Part shown: positions 6,964 through 15,421 of the stretch, one piece after another
Layout of the letters: every line of letters starts with the position of its first letter
Numbering within the stretch: position 1 is the stretch's first letter
Source of the DNA: DATFDN01 sp035685165
GTDB lineage: Bacteria; Pseudomonadota; Alphaproteobacteria; Acetobacterales; Acetobacteraceae
Direction of reading: 5' to 3'
NCBI GenBank assembly: GCA_035685165.1
Contig: DASRBI010000019.1
Span: forward strand, 186,001 to 250,000
Length of the DNA stretch: 64,000 bases
Notes under the pieces: model-generated
The model's database searches: none
Seen by the model: only the letters and a program-made list of their open reading frames with translations
Told to the model about the DNA's origin: nothing
Translations under genes and position numbers: made by a program

Positions 6964-9087
6964 CTAATGCATCGGCGCCGGTTTGGCCTCGCGCAGCGGC
7001 GTGCCGCTTTCGGCCAGCTCGCGCAAGAGGTGCGCGGGCGCCCAGCGGTCGCCGTATTGCTGATGCCAGGCGGCGATCTGATTGTACACCTCGCGAACAC
7101 CGATCTGATCGGCCCAGTACATCAGCCCGCCCCGGTAGCGCGGGAAGCCGAAGCCGTGCAGCCACATCACGTCGATGTCGCTGGCGCGGTAGGCCTTGCC
7201 TTCCTCTAGGATCTTGCAGGCTTCGTTGACCGAGGAGAACAGCAGCCGCCGCAGGATCTCCTGGTCGGTGAAGCTGCGCTGCGGCACGCCGAGCTCGGCC
7301 GCGGTCTCCTTAATGATGCGCGCCACCTCAGGATCGGGGTGCGGCGTGCGGTCGCCCTTTTCGTAGCGGTACCAGCCAGCGCCGGTCTTCTGCCCATAGC
7401 GGCCCATTTCGGCGATTTTGTCGGCGATCGGTAGCTTGCGGTAGTTGGGGTTCTCGGCGGCGCGGCGCTTGCGCGAGGCGTAGCCGATATCGAGCCCGGC
7501 CAGGTCGCCCACCGCGAAGGGGCCCATCGGATAGCCGAAATCGACCATCACCTTGTCCACCTGCTCGGGCAGGCAGCCTTCTTCGAGCAGGATCACCATC
7601 TCGGTGTTGAACGGGGCGCGCGAGCGGTTGGCGACGAACCCGTCGGTGTTGCCGGCCATCGCCGAGATTTTGCCGATGCGCCGACCCATCGCCATCACCG
7701 AAACCAATGTCTCCGGCGAGGACTTCGCGCCGCGCACCACTTCGAGCAGCTTCATCACGTTAGCCGGGCTGAAGAAGTGCGCGCCCGCCACGTCCCCCGG
7801 CCGCGACGTCTCGGCGGCCAGCACGTCGATATCGAGTGCCGAGGTGTTGGAAAGAATGAGCGCACCCGGCTTCATCGCCTTGTCGAGAGCCCGGAACACC
7901 GGCTTCTTGACATCCATCTCCTCGAACACCGCCTCGATCACGATGTCGGCGTCGGACAGGTCGTCGTAGCCGGCGACGGGGCGGATGCGCGCCAGCCGGC
8001 GGCCCATTTCGTCCTCGGCCAAGCTGCCGCGCTTTACGCTGGTGGCGTAGTTGGCGCGGATGCGCTCGAGCCCGCGCTCCAGTCCCTCCTTGCTCGCGTC
8101 CATTATCCGCACGTCATAACCATTGTCGGCGAAGGCCATGGCGATGCCGCCGCCCATCGTTCCGGCGCCGACCACGGCGGCGGAGGCGAACGGGCGCGGC
8201 TGCACGCTCGCCGGAAGGTCGGGCAGTTTGGCCACCTCGCGCTCGGCGAAGAAGGCGTAGCGCAGCGCACGCGCCTCGTCGGAGTTTTCTAGTTCCGCGA
8301 ACAGCTCGGCCTCGCGCGCGATGCCCTGGTCGAACGACATCGTGCAGGCGGCCTCCACCGCGGCGACGCAGCTATAGGGCGCCTTCTGGTTGCGCGCGCG
8401 CCGCGCCATCGCCTTGCGCTGCGCCTCGAATATGCCGGGGTCGGCCTTGGCCTCTTCCAGCCGCTCCTCGCGGTCGCGCGCGCGCGGCAGCGGGCGCACA
8501 TCGGCCATCTTGCGCGCGAACGCCACCGCTTCGGCGCGCAAATCGGCGTCGGCGGGCAGCACCGCGTCGAGAATGCCGAGCGTCTTCGCCTCCGGCGCGG
8601 GCACGTGGCGGCCGGAGGTGATCATCTCCAGCGCGACCTTGGGGCCGGCGAGGCGCGGCAGGCGCTGCGTGCCGCCGCCGCCGGGCAGGATGCCGATCAG
8701 CACCTCCGGCAGGCCGACCTTCGCCGAGGCGACCGCGATGCGATAGTGGCAGGCCATCGCGATCTCCAGCCCACCACCGAGCGCGAAGCCGTGGATCGCC
8801 GCGACCACCGGCTTCTCGGCCGCGTCCAGCACATCGTAGATGCGCTGCCCAAGTGGTGGACGCGGGCGGCCCTTACCGAACTGGCGGATATCGGCGCCCG
8901 CGATGAATGTGCGCCCGGCTCCGATCAGCACCAGCGCCCGGACGCCCGGATCGCCGCCCGCTTCGCGCAGCGCCGCGATGATGCCCTCCGGCACGCCGGG
9001 GCTGAGCGCGTTGACCGGGGGGTTGTTGACCACGATCACGCCGACATCGCCGGTACGCTCCAGCCTGATGAGTTGTGCGTCTGACAT
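6964..9087 (-). CDS. Bifunctional enoyl-CoA hydratase / 3-hydroxyacyl-CoA dehydrogenase
   Basis: A 707-residue fused beta-oxidation enzyme. The N-terminal crotonase domain has the oxyanion-hole stretch IHGFALGGGLEIAMACHYRI near residue 100 and LPEVLIGILPGGGGTQRLPR with the catalytic Glu. A Rossmann domain begins near residue 300 (AVVGAGTMGGGIAMAFADNG) and is followed by two 3HCDH C-terminal domains (GFVANRSRAPF, then GFGFPRYRGGLMYWADQIG). It should hydrate enoyl-CoA and oxidise the product to 3-oxoacyl-CoA. It stands alone on the minus strand with no thiolase partner nearby. The 145 bp after its stop hold nothing I recognise. Confidence 0.93.
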   Translation of the reverse strand: MSDAQLIRLERTGDVGVIVVNNPPVNALSPGVPEGIIAALREAGGDPGVRALVLIGAGRTFIAGADIRQFGKGRPRPPLGQRIYDVLDAAEKPVVAAIHGFALGGGLEIAMACHYRIAVASAKVGLPEVLIGILPGGGGTQRLPRLAGPKVALEMITSGRHVPAPEAKTLGILDAVLPADADLRAEAVAFARKMADVRPLPRARDREERLEEAKADPGIFEAQRKAMARRARNQKAPYSCVAAVEAACTMSFDQGIAREAELFAELENSDEARALRYAFFAEREVAKLPDLPASVQPRPFASAAVVGAGTMGGGIAMAFADNGYDVRIMDASKEGLERGLERIRANYATSVKRGSLAEDEMGRRLARIRPVAGYDDLSDADIVIEAVFEEMDVKKPVFRALDKAMKPGALILSNTSALDIDVLAAETSRPGDVAGAHFFSPANVMKLLEVVRGAKSSPETLVSVMAMGRRIGKISAMAGNTDGFVANRSRAPFNTEMVILLEEGCLPEQVDKVMVDFGYPMGPFAVGDLAGLDIGYASRKRRAAENPNYRKLPIADKIAEMGRYGQKTGAGWYRYEKGDRTPHPDPEVARIIKETAAELGVPQRSFTDQEILRRLLFSSVNEACKILEEGKAYRASDIDVMWLHGFGFPRYRGGLMYWADQIGVREVYNQIAAWHQQYGDRWAPAHLLRELAESGTPLREAKPAPMH

Positions 9088-9146
9088 CCTCGGTTCCTCC
9101 GCCTTTCGCCAGCGGAGGATAGGCGGGCAGACTTTCGGCGCAATCT

Positions 9147-9962
9147 TCAGGGGGCGCCGCGGTAGCGGAGGGGGCTCATTCCCATCACCCGCCGGAAGCG
9201 GCGATTGAAGGTGGAGAGGTCGCCGAAGCCTGCATCGAAGGCGATGGCGGAAACCGCCTCACGGGTCCGCCGCAGCCGCACCGCGGCGCGATGCAGCTGC
9301 AGCCGCAGCACATACTGATGCGGCGTCATGCCCGCGACGGCGCGAAAGGTGCGGAGGAAATGATAGGGGCTCATCGCCGCCCTCACGGCGAGGACGCCAA
9401 GGCCGAGATTGTCGTCGAGTCGTTCCTCGATCAGCCGGATTACCTCGCCCACCCGACGCAAGTCGCGCGGGTGTGGATTCCCTGCGGCCGCGGGCTTGGC
9501 GCCGCCCATCGCTGCCGCGGCGGCGACGCGCAGCGCGAGCTCCTCCAGCGCGTCCGCGTCCGCCTCGTCGCGCGCGGCTTCCAGGCTCGCCAGCAGGCCG
9601 GTCATCGCCTCCGACGCCGGTAAGCCGGGCGCAGCGAAGAGGCCGCGCGCAGCGCCGGGAACGTCGCTCAACAGCGCATCGAAAAAGGCCGGCTGAAAGC
9701 TGAACGCGATGCAGCGGTCGCCGACGCCGTGCTCGTGGCCGCACTCGAAGCACTCGCCGGGGTTGCCGAGCAGCACCGCTCCGGGCCCAAGCAAAGCGGT
9801 GCCGCGCGCCGAACGATAGACGAAGCTGCCTGTCGTCACCGCGGCGATGGAGACCGCCTCATGCTGCTCCTCGAACGGCTTATCGCGCGGGCCGGCGGTG
9901 CAGACGACGTCGGCCACCTCCCAGCCCGGGCCGGCGGCGAGCGTGCGAGCCGACAAGGTCAT
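9147..9962 (-). CDS. AraC-family transcriptional regulator
   Basis: A 271-residue regulator with an N-terminal cupin-like sensing region (residues about 25-110, with a GNPGECFECGHEHGVGDRC segment rich in His and Cys). The C-terminal double helix-turn-helix (about 165-265) includes the hallmark AFDAGFGDLSTFNRRFRRVM and GMTPHQYVLRLQLHRA. It is divergent from the small gene at 10045, with 82 bp between their starts, so that operon is a plausible target. The inducer is unknown. The Cys/His cluster could bind a metal, but this is speculation. Confidence 0.92.
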   Translation of the reverse strand: MTLSARTLAAGPGWEVADVVCTAGPRDKPFEEQHEAVSIAAVTTGSFVYRSARGTALLGPGAVLLGNPGECFECGHEHGVGDRCIAFSFQPAFFDALLSDVPGAARGLFAAPGLPASEAMTGLLASLEAARDEADADALEELALRVAAAAAMGGAKPAAAGNPHPRDLRRVGEVIRLIEERLDDNLGLGVLAVRAAMSPYHFLRTFRAVAGMTPHQYVLRLQLHRAAVRLRRTREAVSAIAFDAGFGDLSTFNRRFRRVMGMSPLRYRGAP

Positions 9963-10044
9963 GGGACGAAACTAGCAATTTCACCCAAGCCCGCTCCACC
10001 CTAGGCGGCCTAACGGGGGTGCGCCGAAGGAAAGGAGCGCACGG

Positions 10045-10542
10045 ATGCTAGCGAACTTCGAGGCGGCGCTGCACGCGCCGGGACCGGCGCCGGAGCTGGC
10101 CGGCAAGCTCGGGCTCTATGGCCGGTTCGTCGGAAGCTGGCGCATGACCGCGACCACGTGGAGCGATGACGGCGCCGCACACCAGGGCCGGGGCGAGGTG
10201 CATTTCGGATGGGTACTCCAGGGCCGCGCCGTGCAGGACGTGTGGGTGCTGGAAGGCGTGTTCTACGGCACCACCCTCCGCATCTACGATCCCAGCCTCG
10301 ACGCCTGGCACGTCATCTGGAGCGACCCGGTGCGGCAGTATTACGCCCGCCAGGTCGGCCGGGCGGAGGGGCCGGAGATCGTGCAGGAGGGCGCCAACGC
10401 CGCTGGGGCGCGTCTACGCTGGCGGTTCACGGAAATCACCGAACGGTCCTTCCGCTGGCTCGGCGCGCGTTCGCTCGACGCCGGCGCAAGCTGGCACACC
10501 CAGGCCGATTTCCGTCTCACCCGCGTGCAAGGAGAAGACTGA
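10045..10542 (+). CDS. Lipocalin-like / DUF1579-type protein
   Basis: A 165-residue protein resembling small calycin-type beta-barrel proteins of the DUF1579 group. The pattern is GRFVGSWRMTATTW near residue 27, GEVHFGWVLQGRAVQDVW near residue 50 and YDPSLDAWHVIWSD near residue 85. These proteins probably bind small hydrophobic ligands, and no enzymatic role is known. A strong ribosome binding site (AAAGGAG) precedes the ATG. Its TGA overlaps the ATG of the following VOC gene, so they form an operon divergent from the AraC regulator. Confidence 0.75.
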   Translation: MLANFEAALHAPGPAPELAGKLGLYGRFVGSWRMTATTWSDDGAAHQGRGEVHFGWVLQGRAVQDVWVLEGVFYGTTLRIYDPSLDAWHVIWSDPVRQYYARQVGRAEGPEIVQEGANAAGARLRWRFTEITERSFRWLGARSLDAGASWHTQADFRLTRVQGED

Positions 10543-10922
10543 TGCTCGACCATGTCTCGATCGGCGTGCGCGATCTCGCCGCCGCGCGCCGTTTCTACGA
10601 GGCGGCGCTGGCGCCGCTCGGCGGCAAATGCCTCTACGACTCTGATACCGTGCTCGGCTTCGGGACCGAGCGCCCGGTATTCTGGCTCAACCTGACCGAG
10701 CGGCCGGTAGCCGCCGATCCGGCGTCCGGGCTGCATGTCTGCTTCGCCGCGCCGAGCGAGGCGAGTGTCGCCGCGTTCCACCGCGCCGCGCTCGGCGCGG
10801 GCGGCAGGGACAATGGCGCGCCCGGACTGCGGCCCGACTATGGGCCGGGCTACTACGCCGCCTTTGTGGTCGACCCCGACGGCTATCGCGTCGAAGCCTA
10901 TTGCGCGCTCCCGGCCAGTTAG
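10542..10922 (+). CDS. VOC family (glyoxalase/dioxygenase-like) protein
   Basis: A 126-residue single-domain vicinal-oxygen-chelate protein. It opens with MLDHVSIGVRDLAAARRFYE, which provides the first metal-ligand His at position 4. It ends with GPGYYAAFVVDPDGYRVEAY, which provides the distal Glu ligand. Members include glyoxalase-like lyases, thiol transferases and dioxygenases, and the reaction here cannot be specified. It is translationally coupled (TGATG) to the lipocalin-like gene upstream. Confidence 0.9.
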   Translation: MLDHVSIGVRDLAAARRFYEAALAPLGGKCLYDSDTVLGFGTERPVFWLNLTERPVAADPASGLHVCFAAPSEASVAAFHRAALGAGGRDNGAPGLRPDYGPGYYAAFVVDPDGYRVEAYCALPAS

Positions 10923-10945
10923 GCTTCGTCGGGTCCAGAGGGGGC

Positions 10946-11746
10946 ATGACGGAGCCTGAGGAGAGATTGGAGTTGCAGCTCGCCGAAGGGCGGCTCGAAG
11001 CGGGATGGTGGGGGCGACGGCCCGGGCTGCCACCCACCCTCCTCCTGCTGCACGAGGGGCTCGGCTCGCTCGGCCTTTGGCGCGATTTCCCGTCGCGGCT
11101 CGCCGCTGTCACGGGCTGCCGCGTTTTCGCGTATTCGCGCTTTGGCTACGGCCGCTCCGCGCCGGCCGCCCTACCCCGCCCGCTCGACTACATGCGGATC
11201 GAGGCGACCGGGGTGCTGCCGCGCGTCCTGGACGCGGCCGGCATCGCCGGACCGCTCGTGCTGGTCGGCCACTCCGACGGCGCTACGGTCGCCGCCTATT
11301 ATGCGGCGCGTGTGCCCGACGCCCGGCTGTGCGGCCTGGTGCTCGTGGCCCCGCATTTCTTCGTCGAGCCCGTCTGCACCGGAGCGATCGCCAAAGTGTG
11401 CGCCGATTACGCGGGCGGACTGCGCGCGCGCCTCGCCCGCCATCACGACGACCCCGATGCGGCGTTTTCCGGCTGGGCGGATGCTTGGCTCGATCCTCGC
11501 TTCCCCGGCCAACTCGATCTCCGCCCCGACCTGCCCGCGATCCGCGTGCCGGTGCTGATCCTGCAAGGCACCGAAGACCCCTATGGCACCGACGCGCATG
11601 CCCGCGCGGCCGAGCGGTTCTGCGGCGGGCCGGTGCGGACAGTGCTGCTGGCTGCCGGACACGCGCCTCATCGGGAGCACGCGGCACGCACCCTGGAAGA
11701 GACGGCCCGATTCTTGCGTGGAGTTTCCGAGGGGTCCGTCGCCTAA
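10946..11746 (+). CDS. Alpha/beta hydrolase
   Basis: A 266-residue alpha/beta-hydrolase fold protein. It shows the oxyanion region LLLHEGLGSLGLW near residue 32 and the nucleophile elbow VLVGHSDGATVAAYYA (Ser in G-H-S-D-G) near residue 110. The late acid/His region is ILQGTEDPYGT and then AGHAPHREH. The ATG at 10946 was chosen because the conserved fold starts soon after it. The gene lies 23 bp after the VOC gene on the same strand and is probably co-transcribed. The substrate is unknown; an ester or acylated small molecule is likely. Confidence 0.9.
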   Translation: MTEPEERLELQLAEGRLEAGWWGRRPGLPPTLLLLHEGLGSLGLWRDFPSRLAAVTGCRVFAYSRFGYGRSAPAALPRPLDYMRIEATGVLPRVLDAAGIAGPLVLVGHSDGATVAAYYAARVPDARLCGLVLVAPHFFVEPVCTGAIAKVCADYAGGLRARLARHHDDPDAAFSGWADAWLDPRFPGQLDLRPDLPAIRVPVLILQGTEDPYGTDAHARAAERFCGGPVRTVLLAAGHAPHREHAARTLEETARFLRGVSEGSVA

Positions 11747-11747
11747 A

Positions 11748-12035
11748 CTAGAAAACCGAGGACGTCGGGTGACGCAGGTGCCAAAGCCTCTCGTGGGCGG
11801 CTACCAGGCTTTCCATGTTCCGCCGCCGGCTGCCGTCCGGCGTCAGCGGACGGCGGGCGAGCATCATCTCAAGCACATGCAGCAACTGCTCGGCGACCTC
11901 AAAATCGCCCTGATCGCAGGCTTGATGGAAAGCGATCATGATTTTGTCGGAGAGGCGGCGGCTATAGCGCGGAGGCGCCGAGGCGCCGGTGGACGCCGCT
12001 TCGTTGCGCCGGAGTTCTTCGTCGGTCTGGCTCAC
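11748..12035 (-). CDS. Conserved hypothetical small protein
   Basis: A 95-residue soluble protein read from a GTG at 12035 that has a good ribosome binding site (GGAGAGG). An upstream ATG at 12110 would give 120 residues. The sequence is charged and helical (RRLSDKIMIAFHQACDQGDF, then EVAEQLLHVLEMMLARRP). It has the look of a helical-hairpin or TPR-like module. It converges on the hydrolase gene with 1 bp between stops and lies upstream-adjacent to nrdB on the same strand. I do not recognise the family and assign no function. Confidence 0.65.
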   Translation of the reverse strand: MSQTDEELRRNEAASTGASAPPRYSRRLSDKIMIAFHQACDQGDFEVAEQLLHVLEMMLARRPLTPDGSRRRNMESLVAAHERLWHLRHPTSSVF

Positions 12036-12155
12036 ACTTGCCTCTCCGCCTCGAAGTCTTCGATGGTGAACACTTTGAAAAGTGGCAGCATCGAACAGCG
12101 GAGACGTCAAAGAGCCGCTAATAAAGCGTTATAACGACAATGTGATGCCAAGTTT

Positions 12156-13121
12156 TCAGCCGGCGAAGGCCTCCTCCCAGGTGCCCGTGGTCGAAGCCTT
12201 GCTGTATTCCGTCGCCCGGTTCTCGAAGAAGTTGGTGTGCTCGATCGCGTTCAGCATCTCGTCGAGCCAGGGCAGCGGGTTGCGCTCCACTTCGTAGAGA
12301 GCCGAGAGCCCGAGCTGCACCAGCCGTCGGTCGGCGATGTAGCGGATATAGGTCTTCACCTCAGCCGCGGTCAGCCCTTCCACCGGCCCCTGCTCGAATG
12401 CCAGGTCGATGAAGGCGTCCTCGTGCTCCACGATTACCGCGCAGGTCTCAGCAATCTCACGCCGCAATTCCGGCGTCCAGACATCGGGGTTCTCCTCGAC
12501 GAAGGTACGGAACAGCCGGATGATCGAGTTGCAGTGCAGCGTCTCGTCGCGCACCGACCAGCTTATGATCTGGCCCATGCCCTTCATCTTCCCGAAGCGC
12601 GGAAAATTCAGAAGGATCGCGAAGCTGGCGAAGAGTTGCAGCCCCTCGGTGAAGGCGCCGAAGGCGGCGAGCGTCTTGGCGATATCGCGGCGGCTATCGA
12701 CCGAGAAGCCCTGCATGTAGTCGTATTTGTCCTTCATCTCCTTGTAGCGGAGAAAGGCCTGATACTCGATCTCCGGCATCCCGATCGTATCGAGCAAATG
12801 GCTGTAGGCGGCGATGTGTACGGTTTCGATGTTGGAAAAGGCCGACAGCATCATCAGAACTTCGGTCGGTTTGAACACCCGGCTGTAGTGCTTCATGTAG
12901 CAGTTGTTCACCTCGACATCGGCCTGGGTGAAAAACCGGAATATCTGCGTCAGCAGGTTGCGCTCGGCTTCGGTCAGGTTGCGATGCCAGTCTTTCACGT
13001 CGTCGGCGAGCGGCACCTCCTCGGGCAGCCAATGGACCCGCTGCTGGACGAGCCACGCCTCGTAGGCCCAAGGGTAGCGGAACGGCTTGTACACCGGGTT
13101 GTCCGTCAGTAATCCGCTCAC
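12156..13121 (-). CDS. nrdB: Class Ia ribonucleotide reductase beta subunit
   Basis: Holds the diiron-tyrosyl radical cofactor needed for deoxyribonucleotide synthesis and works with NrdA, which is not in the window. Carboxylate and His ligands are visible in TQADVEVNNCYMKHYS, NIETVHIAAYSHL (E-x-x-H), FTEGLQLFASFAI and SVRDETLHCNSIIRLF (E-x-x-H). I chose the GTG at 13121 (321 residues, VSGLLTDNPVYKPFRYPWAY). It follows a strong GGGGAGGG ribosome binding site, and homologues I know begin at this point. An ATG at 13154 would add 11 residues. The C-terminus has the usual acidic-aromatic tail for NrdA docking (TTGTWEEAFAG). Confidence 0.95.
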   Translation of the reverse strand: MSGLLTDNPVYKPFRYPWAYEAWLVQQRVHWLPEEVPLADDVKDWHRNLTEAERNLLTQIFRFFTQADVEVNNCYMKHYSRVFKPTEVLMMLSAFSNIETVHIAAYSHLLDTIGMPEIEYQAFLRYKEMKDKYDYMQGFSVDSRRDIAKTLAAFGAFTEGLQLFASFAILLNFPRFGKMKGMGQIISWSVRDETLHCNSIIRLFRTFVEENPDVWTPELRREIAETCAVIVEHEDAFIDLAFEQGPVEGLTAAEVKTYIRYIADRRLVQLGLSALYEVERNPLPWLDEMLNAIEHTNFFENRATEYSKASTTGTWEEAFAG

Positions 13122-13291
13122 CGCCGGTCCCTCCCCAGCCACGCCGCCATCCATGCCGCGCTCCCCGTTCGCCCGATCATCCCCACATCTAAGGTGTCCG
13201 GGCAGCGATTCGGGAAGGTTGGAGCCCGCCCTTGCCGCATGACAGGCTAGCTTCGGGCGATTATGTAGCGCGCAAGCGAAGGAGGGTGGCG

Positions 13292-14212
13292 ATGCGGATT
13301 CTCAGGCGCCGGGGATGGGACCTCCCGGAGCGGCTGGCGACGCCGGAGGCGGTCTTCCTGAACCGCCGCGCCCTGATCGGCGGCGCGCTGGCGCTGGCCG
13401 GGTCCGCCGCGGCCGGCCGGCGCGCGCACGCAGGCACCGTCACGCTCACCGACCCCGACCGGGCGGTGACGCCGGAAAAGGTCGTCGAAACCTACAACAA
13501 CTACTACGAGTTCAGCGAGGACAAGGACTGCTGGCCGCTGGCGCAGAAGATGCGGGTTGCGCCGTGGACGGTAACCTTCGACGGGCTGGTCAAGACGCCG
13601 AAGACCGTCGGCCTCGACGACCTGCTCAAGCAGATCCCGACCGAGACCCGCACCTACCGCCACCGCTGCGTCGAGGCCTGGTCCATGGTGGTGCCCTGGA
13701 CCGGTTTCCCGATGAGCAAGCTTCTTTCCTTTGCCGAGCCACTCGGGTCGGCGAAATACGTGAAGTTCACCACCGTGGAGCAGCCGGACAACATGCCCGG
13801 TCTCTCCAATCCCGTCTACCCCTGGCCCTATGTGGAAGCGGTGACGATCGAGGAGGCGGCGAACGAGGTCGCGTTCATAAGCACCGGCTTCTACGGAAAG
13901 GATTTGGCCAAACAGAGCGGTGCGCCGATCCGCATGACCTTGCCCTGGAAATATGGCTTCAAGTCAGGCAAGGCATTCGTCAAGGTGACGTTCACCGAGA
14001 AGCGTCCGGAAACCATGTGGGCGCAGATTGATCCGAGTGAGTACGGGTTCTGGGCCAACGTGAACCCGGCGGTCCCGCACCCCCGCTGGAGCCAGGCGAC
14101 AGAACGTGTAATCGGCACTGACGAGCGGGTGCCGACCGTGATCTATAACGGCTACGGGGCCTACGTTGCCTCCTTGTATGCCGGGCTGAAAGACGAGAAG
14201 CTGTTCATGTGA
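13292..14212 (+). CDS. msrP: Periplasmic methionine sulfoxide reductase, molybdopterin subunit MsrP
   Basis: A 306-residue sulfite-oxidase-fold molybdoenzyme that repairs oxidised methionines in periplasmic proteins. A twin-arginine signal is present (LNRRALIGGALALAGSAAAG, RR at residues 25-26), with likely cleavage after AHA near residue 47. Cys126 in YRHRCVEAWSMVVPWTGFP is the molybdenum ligand. The ATG at 13292 follows an AAGGAGGG ribosome binding site. The usual partner MsrQ, a haem-binding six-helix membrane protein, is not encoded next to it. The next gene, overlapping by 4 bp, is a much smaller two-helix protein. Confidence 0.95.
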   Translation: MRILRRRGWDLPERLATPEAVFLNRRALIGGALALAGSAAAGRRAHAGTVTLTDPDRAVTPEKVVETYNNYYEFSEDKDCWPLAQKMRVAPWTVTFDGLVKTPKTVGLDDLLKQIPTETRTYRHRCVEAWSMVVPWTGFPMSKLLSFAEPLGSAKYVKFTTVEQPDNMPGLSNPVYPWPYVEAVTIEEAANEVAFISTGFYGKDLAKQSGAPIRMTLPWKYGFKSGKAFVKVTFTEKRPETMWAQIDPSEYGFWANVNPAVPHPRWSQATERVIGTDERVPTVIYNGYGAYVASLYAGLKDEKLFM

Positions 14213-14511
14213 TTATCCTGCAGCGGAGCATGGCCGTCGCGGCGGCGGTATTCCTCGTCGGCGCGATCGGGCTGGCCCTGGTCGGCCCGCCCAATGTCCC
14301 GCTCGGGGCCGCGCTCTATATGCTGGACAGTCAGGCGCTCTACGCCTTGCAGGCACACGCCGCCGGCTGGATATGGGACAATCTCGCCATGCCGGTGCTG
14401 GTCCGGCCCGCTTGGTTGCTGCCGGCCTCCATCGGCATCCTGTGCGCCGGGATGTCGATCACGCTGTCGAACCTGCAGCGCCCGCAGCGGAGCCCGAGGC
14501 GGCGGCTCTGA
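14209..14511 (+). CDS. Small two-helix membrane protein coupled to msrP
   Basis: A 100-residue protein starting at a GTG that overlaps the msrP stop (GTGA). It has an N-terminal hydrophobic helix (MAVAAAVFLVGAIGLALVG) and a second one near residue 67-85 (PAWLLPASIGILCAGMSITL). A basic tail follows (QRPQRSPRRRL). I do not recognise the family. It lacks the His pattern of MsrQ and is too short to be it. Coupling suggests a link to MsrP, perhaps in electron delivery or membrane anchoring, but the sequence alone does not show that. Confidence 0.7.
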   Translation: MIILQRSMAVAAAVFLVGAIGLALVGPPNVPLGAALYMLDSQALYALQAHAAGWIWDNLAMPVLVRPAWLLPASIGILCAGMSITLSNLQRPQRSPRRRL

Positions 14512-14533
14512 CCTACGGCCCGCCTTGGCGCGA

Positions 14534-14562
14534 TTGACCCTCGGCAACGCGCCTCCTATAAG
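14534..14562 (+). promoter_or_regulatory. Sigma-70 promoter of rpmH
   Basis: TTGACC at 14534-14539 and TATAAG at 14557-14562 are separated by exactly 17 bp, a near-consensus housekeeping promoter. It would start transcription near 14569, about 75 bp before the rpmH GTG. This is the clearest sigma-70 promoter I found in the window. Confidence 0.85.
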
Positions 14563-14579
14563 CCGCCCCATCGCGGGCC

Positions 14580-14618
14580 CCTGCTTTCGCAGGCGCGGCC
14601 CCGACCCCTGTTACAGGG
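14580..14618 (+). other. Two short stem-loops in the rpmH leader
   Basis: Two adjacent hairpins are visible: CCTGC-TTTC-GCAGG (14580-14593) and CCCTG-TTA-CAGGG (14606-14618). Both lie between the sigma-70 promoter and the rpmH ribosome binding site (GGAGAG). They may stabilise the leader or mediate feedback. No known ribosomal leader motif was recognised. Confidence 0.5.
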
Positions 14619-14643
14619 CCATCCGTTCCTTTGGAGAGCGATC

Positions 14644-14778
14644 GTGAAGCGCACCTATCAGCCGTCCAAGCTCGTCCGCAAGCGCCGGCATGGATTCCGT
14701 GCGCGCATGGCAACGGTCGGCGGCCGGAAGGTGCTCGCCAACCGCCGGGCCAAGGGGCGCAAGCGCCTGTCCGCCTAG
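14644..14778 (+). CDS. rpmH: 50S ribosomal protein L34
   Basis: A 44-residue, highly basic protein starting at GTG: MKRTYQPSKLVRKRRHGFRA, then the family-typical GGRKVLANRRAKGRKRLSA. The length is standard for L34. A GGAGAG ribosome binding site lies about 5-8 bp upstream. It is the first gene of the rpmH-rnpA-yidD-yidC-engB run and is driven by the promoter at 14534. Confidence 0.98.
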   Translation: MKRTYQPSKLVRKRRHGFRARMATVGGRKVLANRRAKGRKRLSA

Positions 14779-14792
14779 GTCTTCGTGCCACC

Positions 14793-15158
14793 TTGCCGCC
14801 GGCTCCCTCCCTGACCCTGGCCGCCAAACCGGCGCGGCTGAAGCGCCGCGCCGAGTTCCTGCGCGTCGCCGCCAAGGGCCGAAAGATCGCGACCGATGGC
14901 CTCGTGCTCCAGGTGCTGCCCCGCCCTGACAAGGCGCCCGTCCGGCTCGGCTTCACCGTCACCCGCAAGGTCGGCAACGCGGTGGTCCGCAACCGCGTCC
15001 GCCGGCGGCTGAAGCAAGCGGCGCGGTTGTTGTTGAAGGAACACCCGCTGACCGGCGCCGATCTCGTGCTTGTGGGTCGCGACGGCACCCGCACGCGGCC
15101 CTTCCCAGCGCTGCAAGACGATCTGCGGCGGGCGCTTGTCCGGGCGGGCCTGCAATGA
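14793..15158 (+). CDS. rnpA: Ribonuclease P protein component
   Basis: A 121-residue basic protein that supports the RNase P RNA in 5' maturation of tRNA. The family core is RLKRRAEFLRVAAKGRKIAT near the start and the RNR motif in VGNAVVRNRVRRRLKQAAR. The upstream frame is open but overlaps rpmH, so I chose the TTG at 14793, which leaves 14 bp after rpmH and gives a normal length. No better start is in frame. The stop overlaps the yidD start (ATGA). Confidence 0.93.
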   Translation: MPPAPSLTLAAKPARLKRRAEFLRVAAKGRKIATDGLVLQVLPRPDKAPVRLGFTVTRKVGNAVVRNRVRRRLKQAARLLLKEHPLTGADLVLVGRDGTRTRPFPALQDDLRRALVRAGLQ

Positions 15159-15421
15159 GTCCGCTCGCCTGGGCGCTTACGTTGCTTGTGCGTGCCTATC
15201 AACTCTTCATCCGCCCGCTGATCGGGGCCAACTGCCGATTCGAGCCGCATTGCAGTGCCTACGCGATCGAGGCCCTGCGGACGCAAGGGGCGGTGCGCGG
15301 CACGGGGCTCGCCGTTTGGCGGGTGCTGCGCTGCAATCCCTGGTGTGAGGGCGGCTATGACCCGGTGCCGCCCTGCAACTGCCGCCGCGGCGCGGCCGCG
15401 CCGCACGGCGAGAGGCTGTGA
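15155..15421 (+). CDS. yidD: Membrane protein insertion efficiency factor YidD
   Basis: An 88-residue YidD homologue (DUF37). It has an N-terminal amphipathic or hydrophobic helix (LAWALTLLVRAYQLFIRPLI) and the family Cys motifs CRFEPHCSAYAIEAL and RVLRCNPWCEGGYDPVP. It assists YidC-dependent membrane protein insertion. It overlaps rnpA by 4 bp, and its TGA overlaps the ATG of yidC by one base, giving a fully coupled operon. Confidence 0.96.
   Translation: MSPLAWALTLLVRAYQLFIRPLIGANCRFEPHCSAYAIEALRTQGAVRGTGLAVWRVLRCNPWCEGGYDPVPPCNCRRGAAAPHGERL

Noticed and set aside
13155..13231. NrdR box upstream of nrdB (ACACCTTAGATGTGG on the minus strand)
   Set aside because: The half-sites are one base too close together and the centre is unlike the consensus. 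There is no second box.
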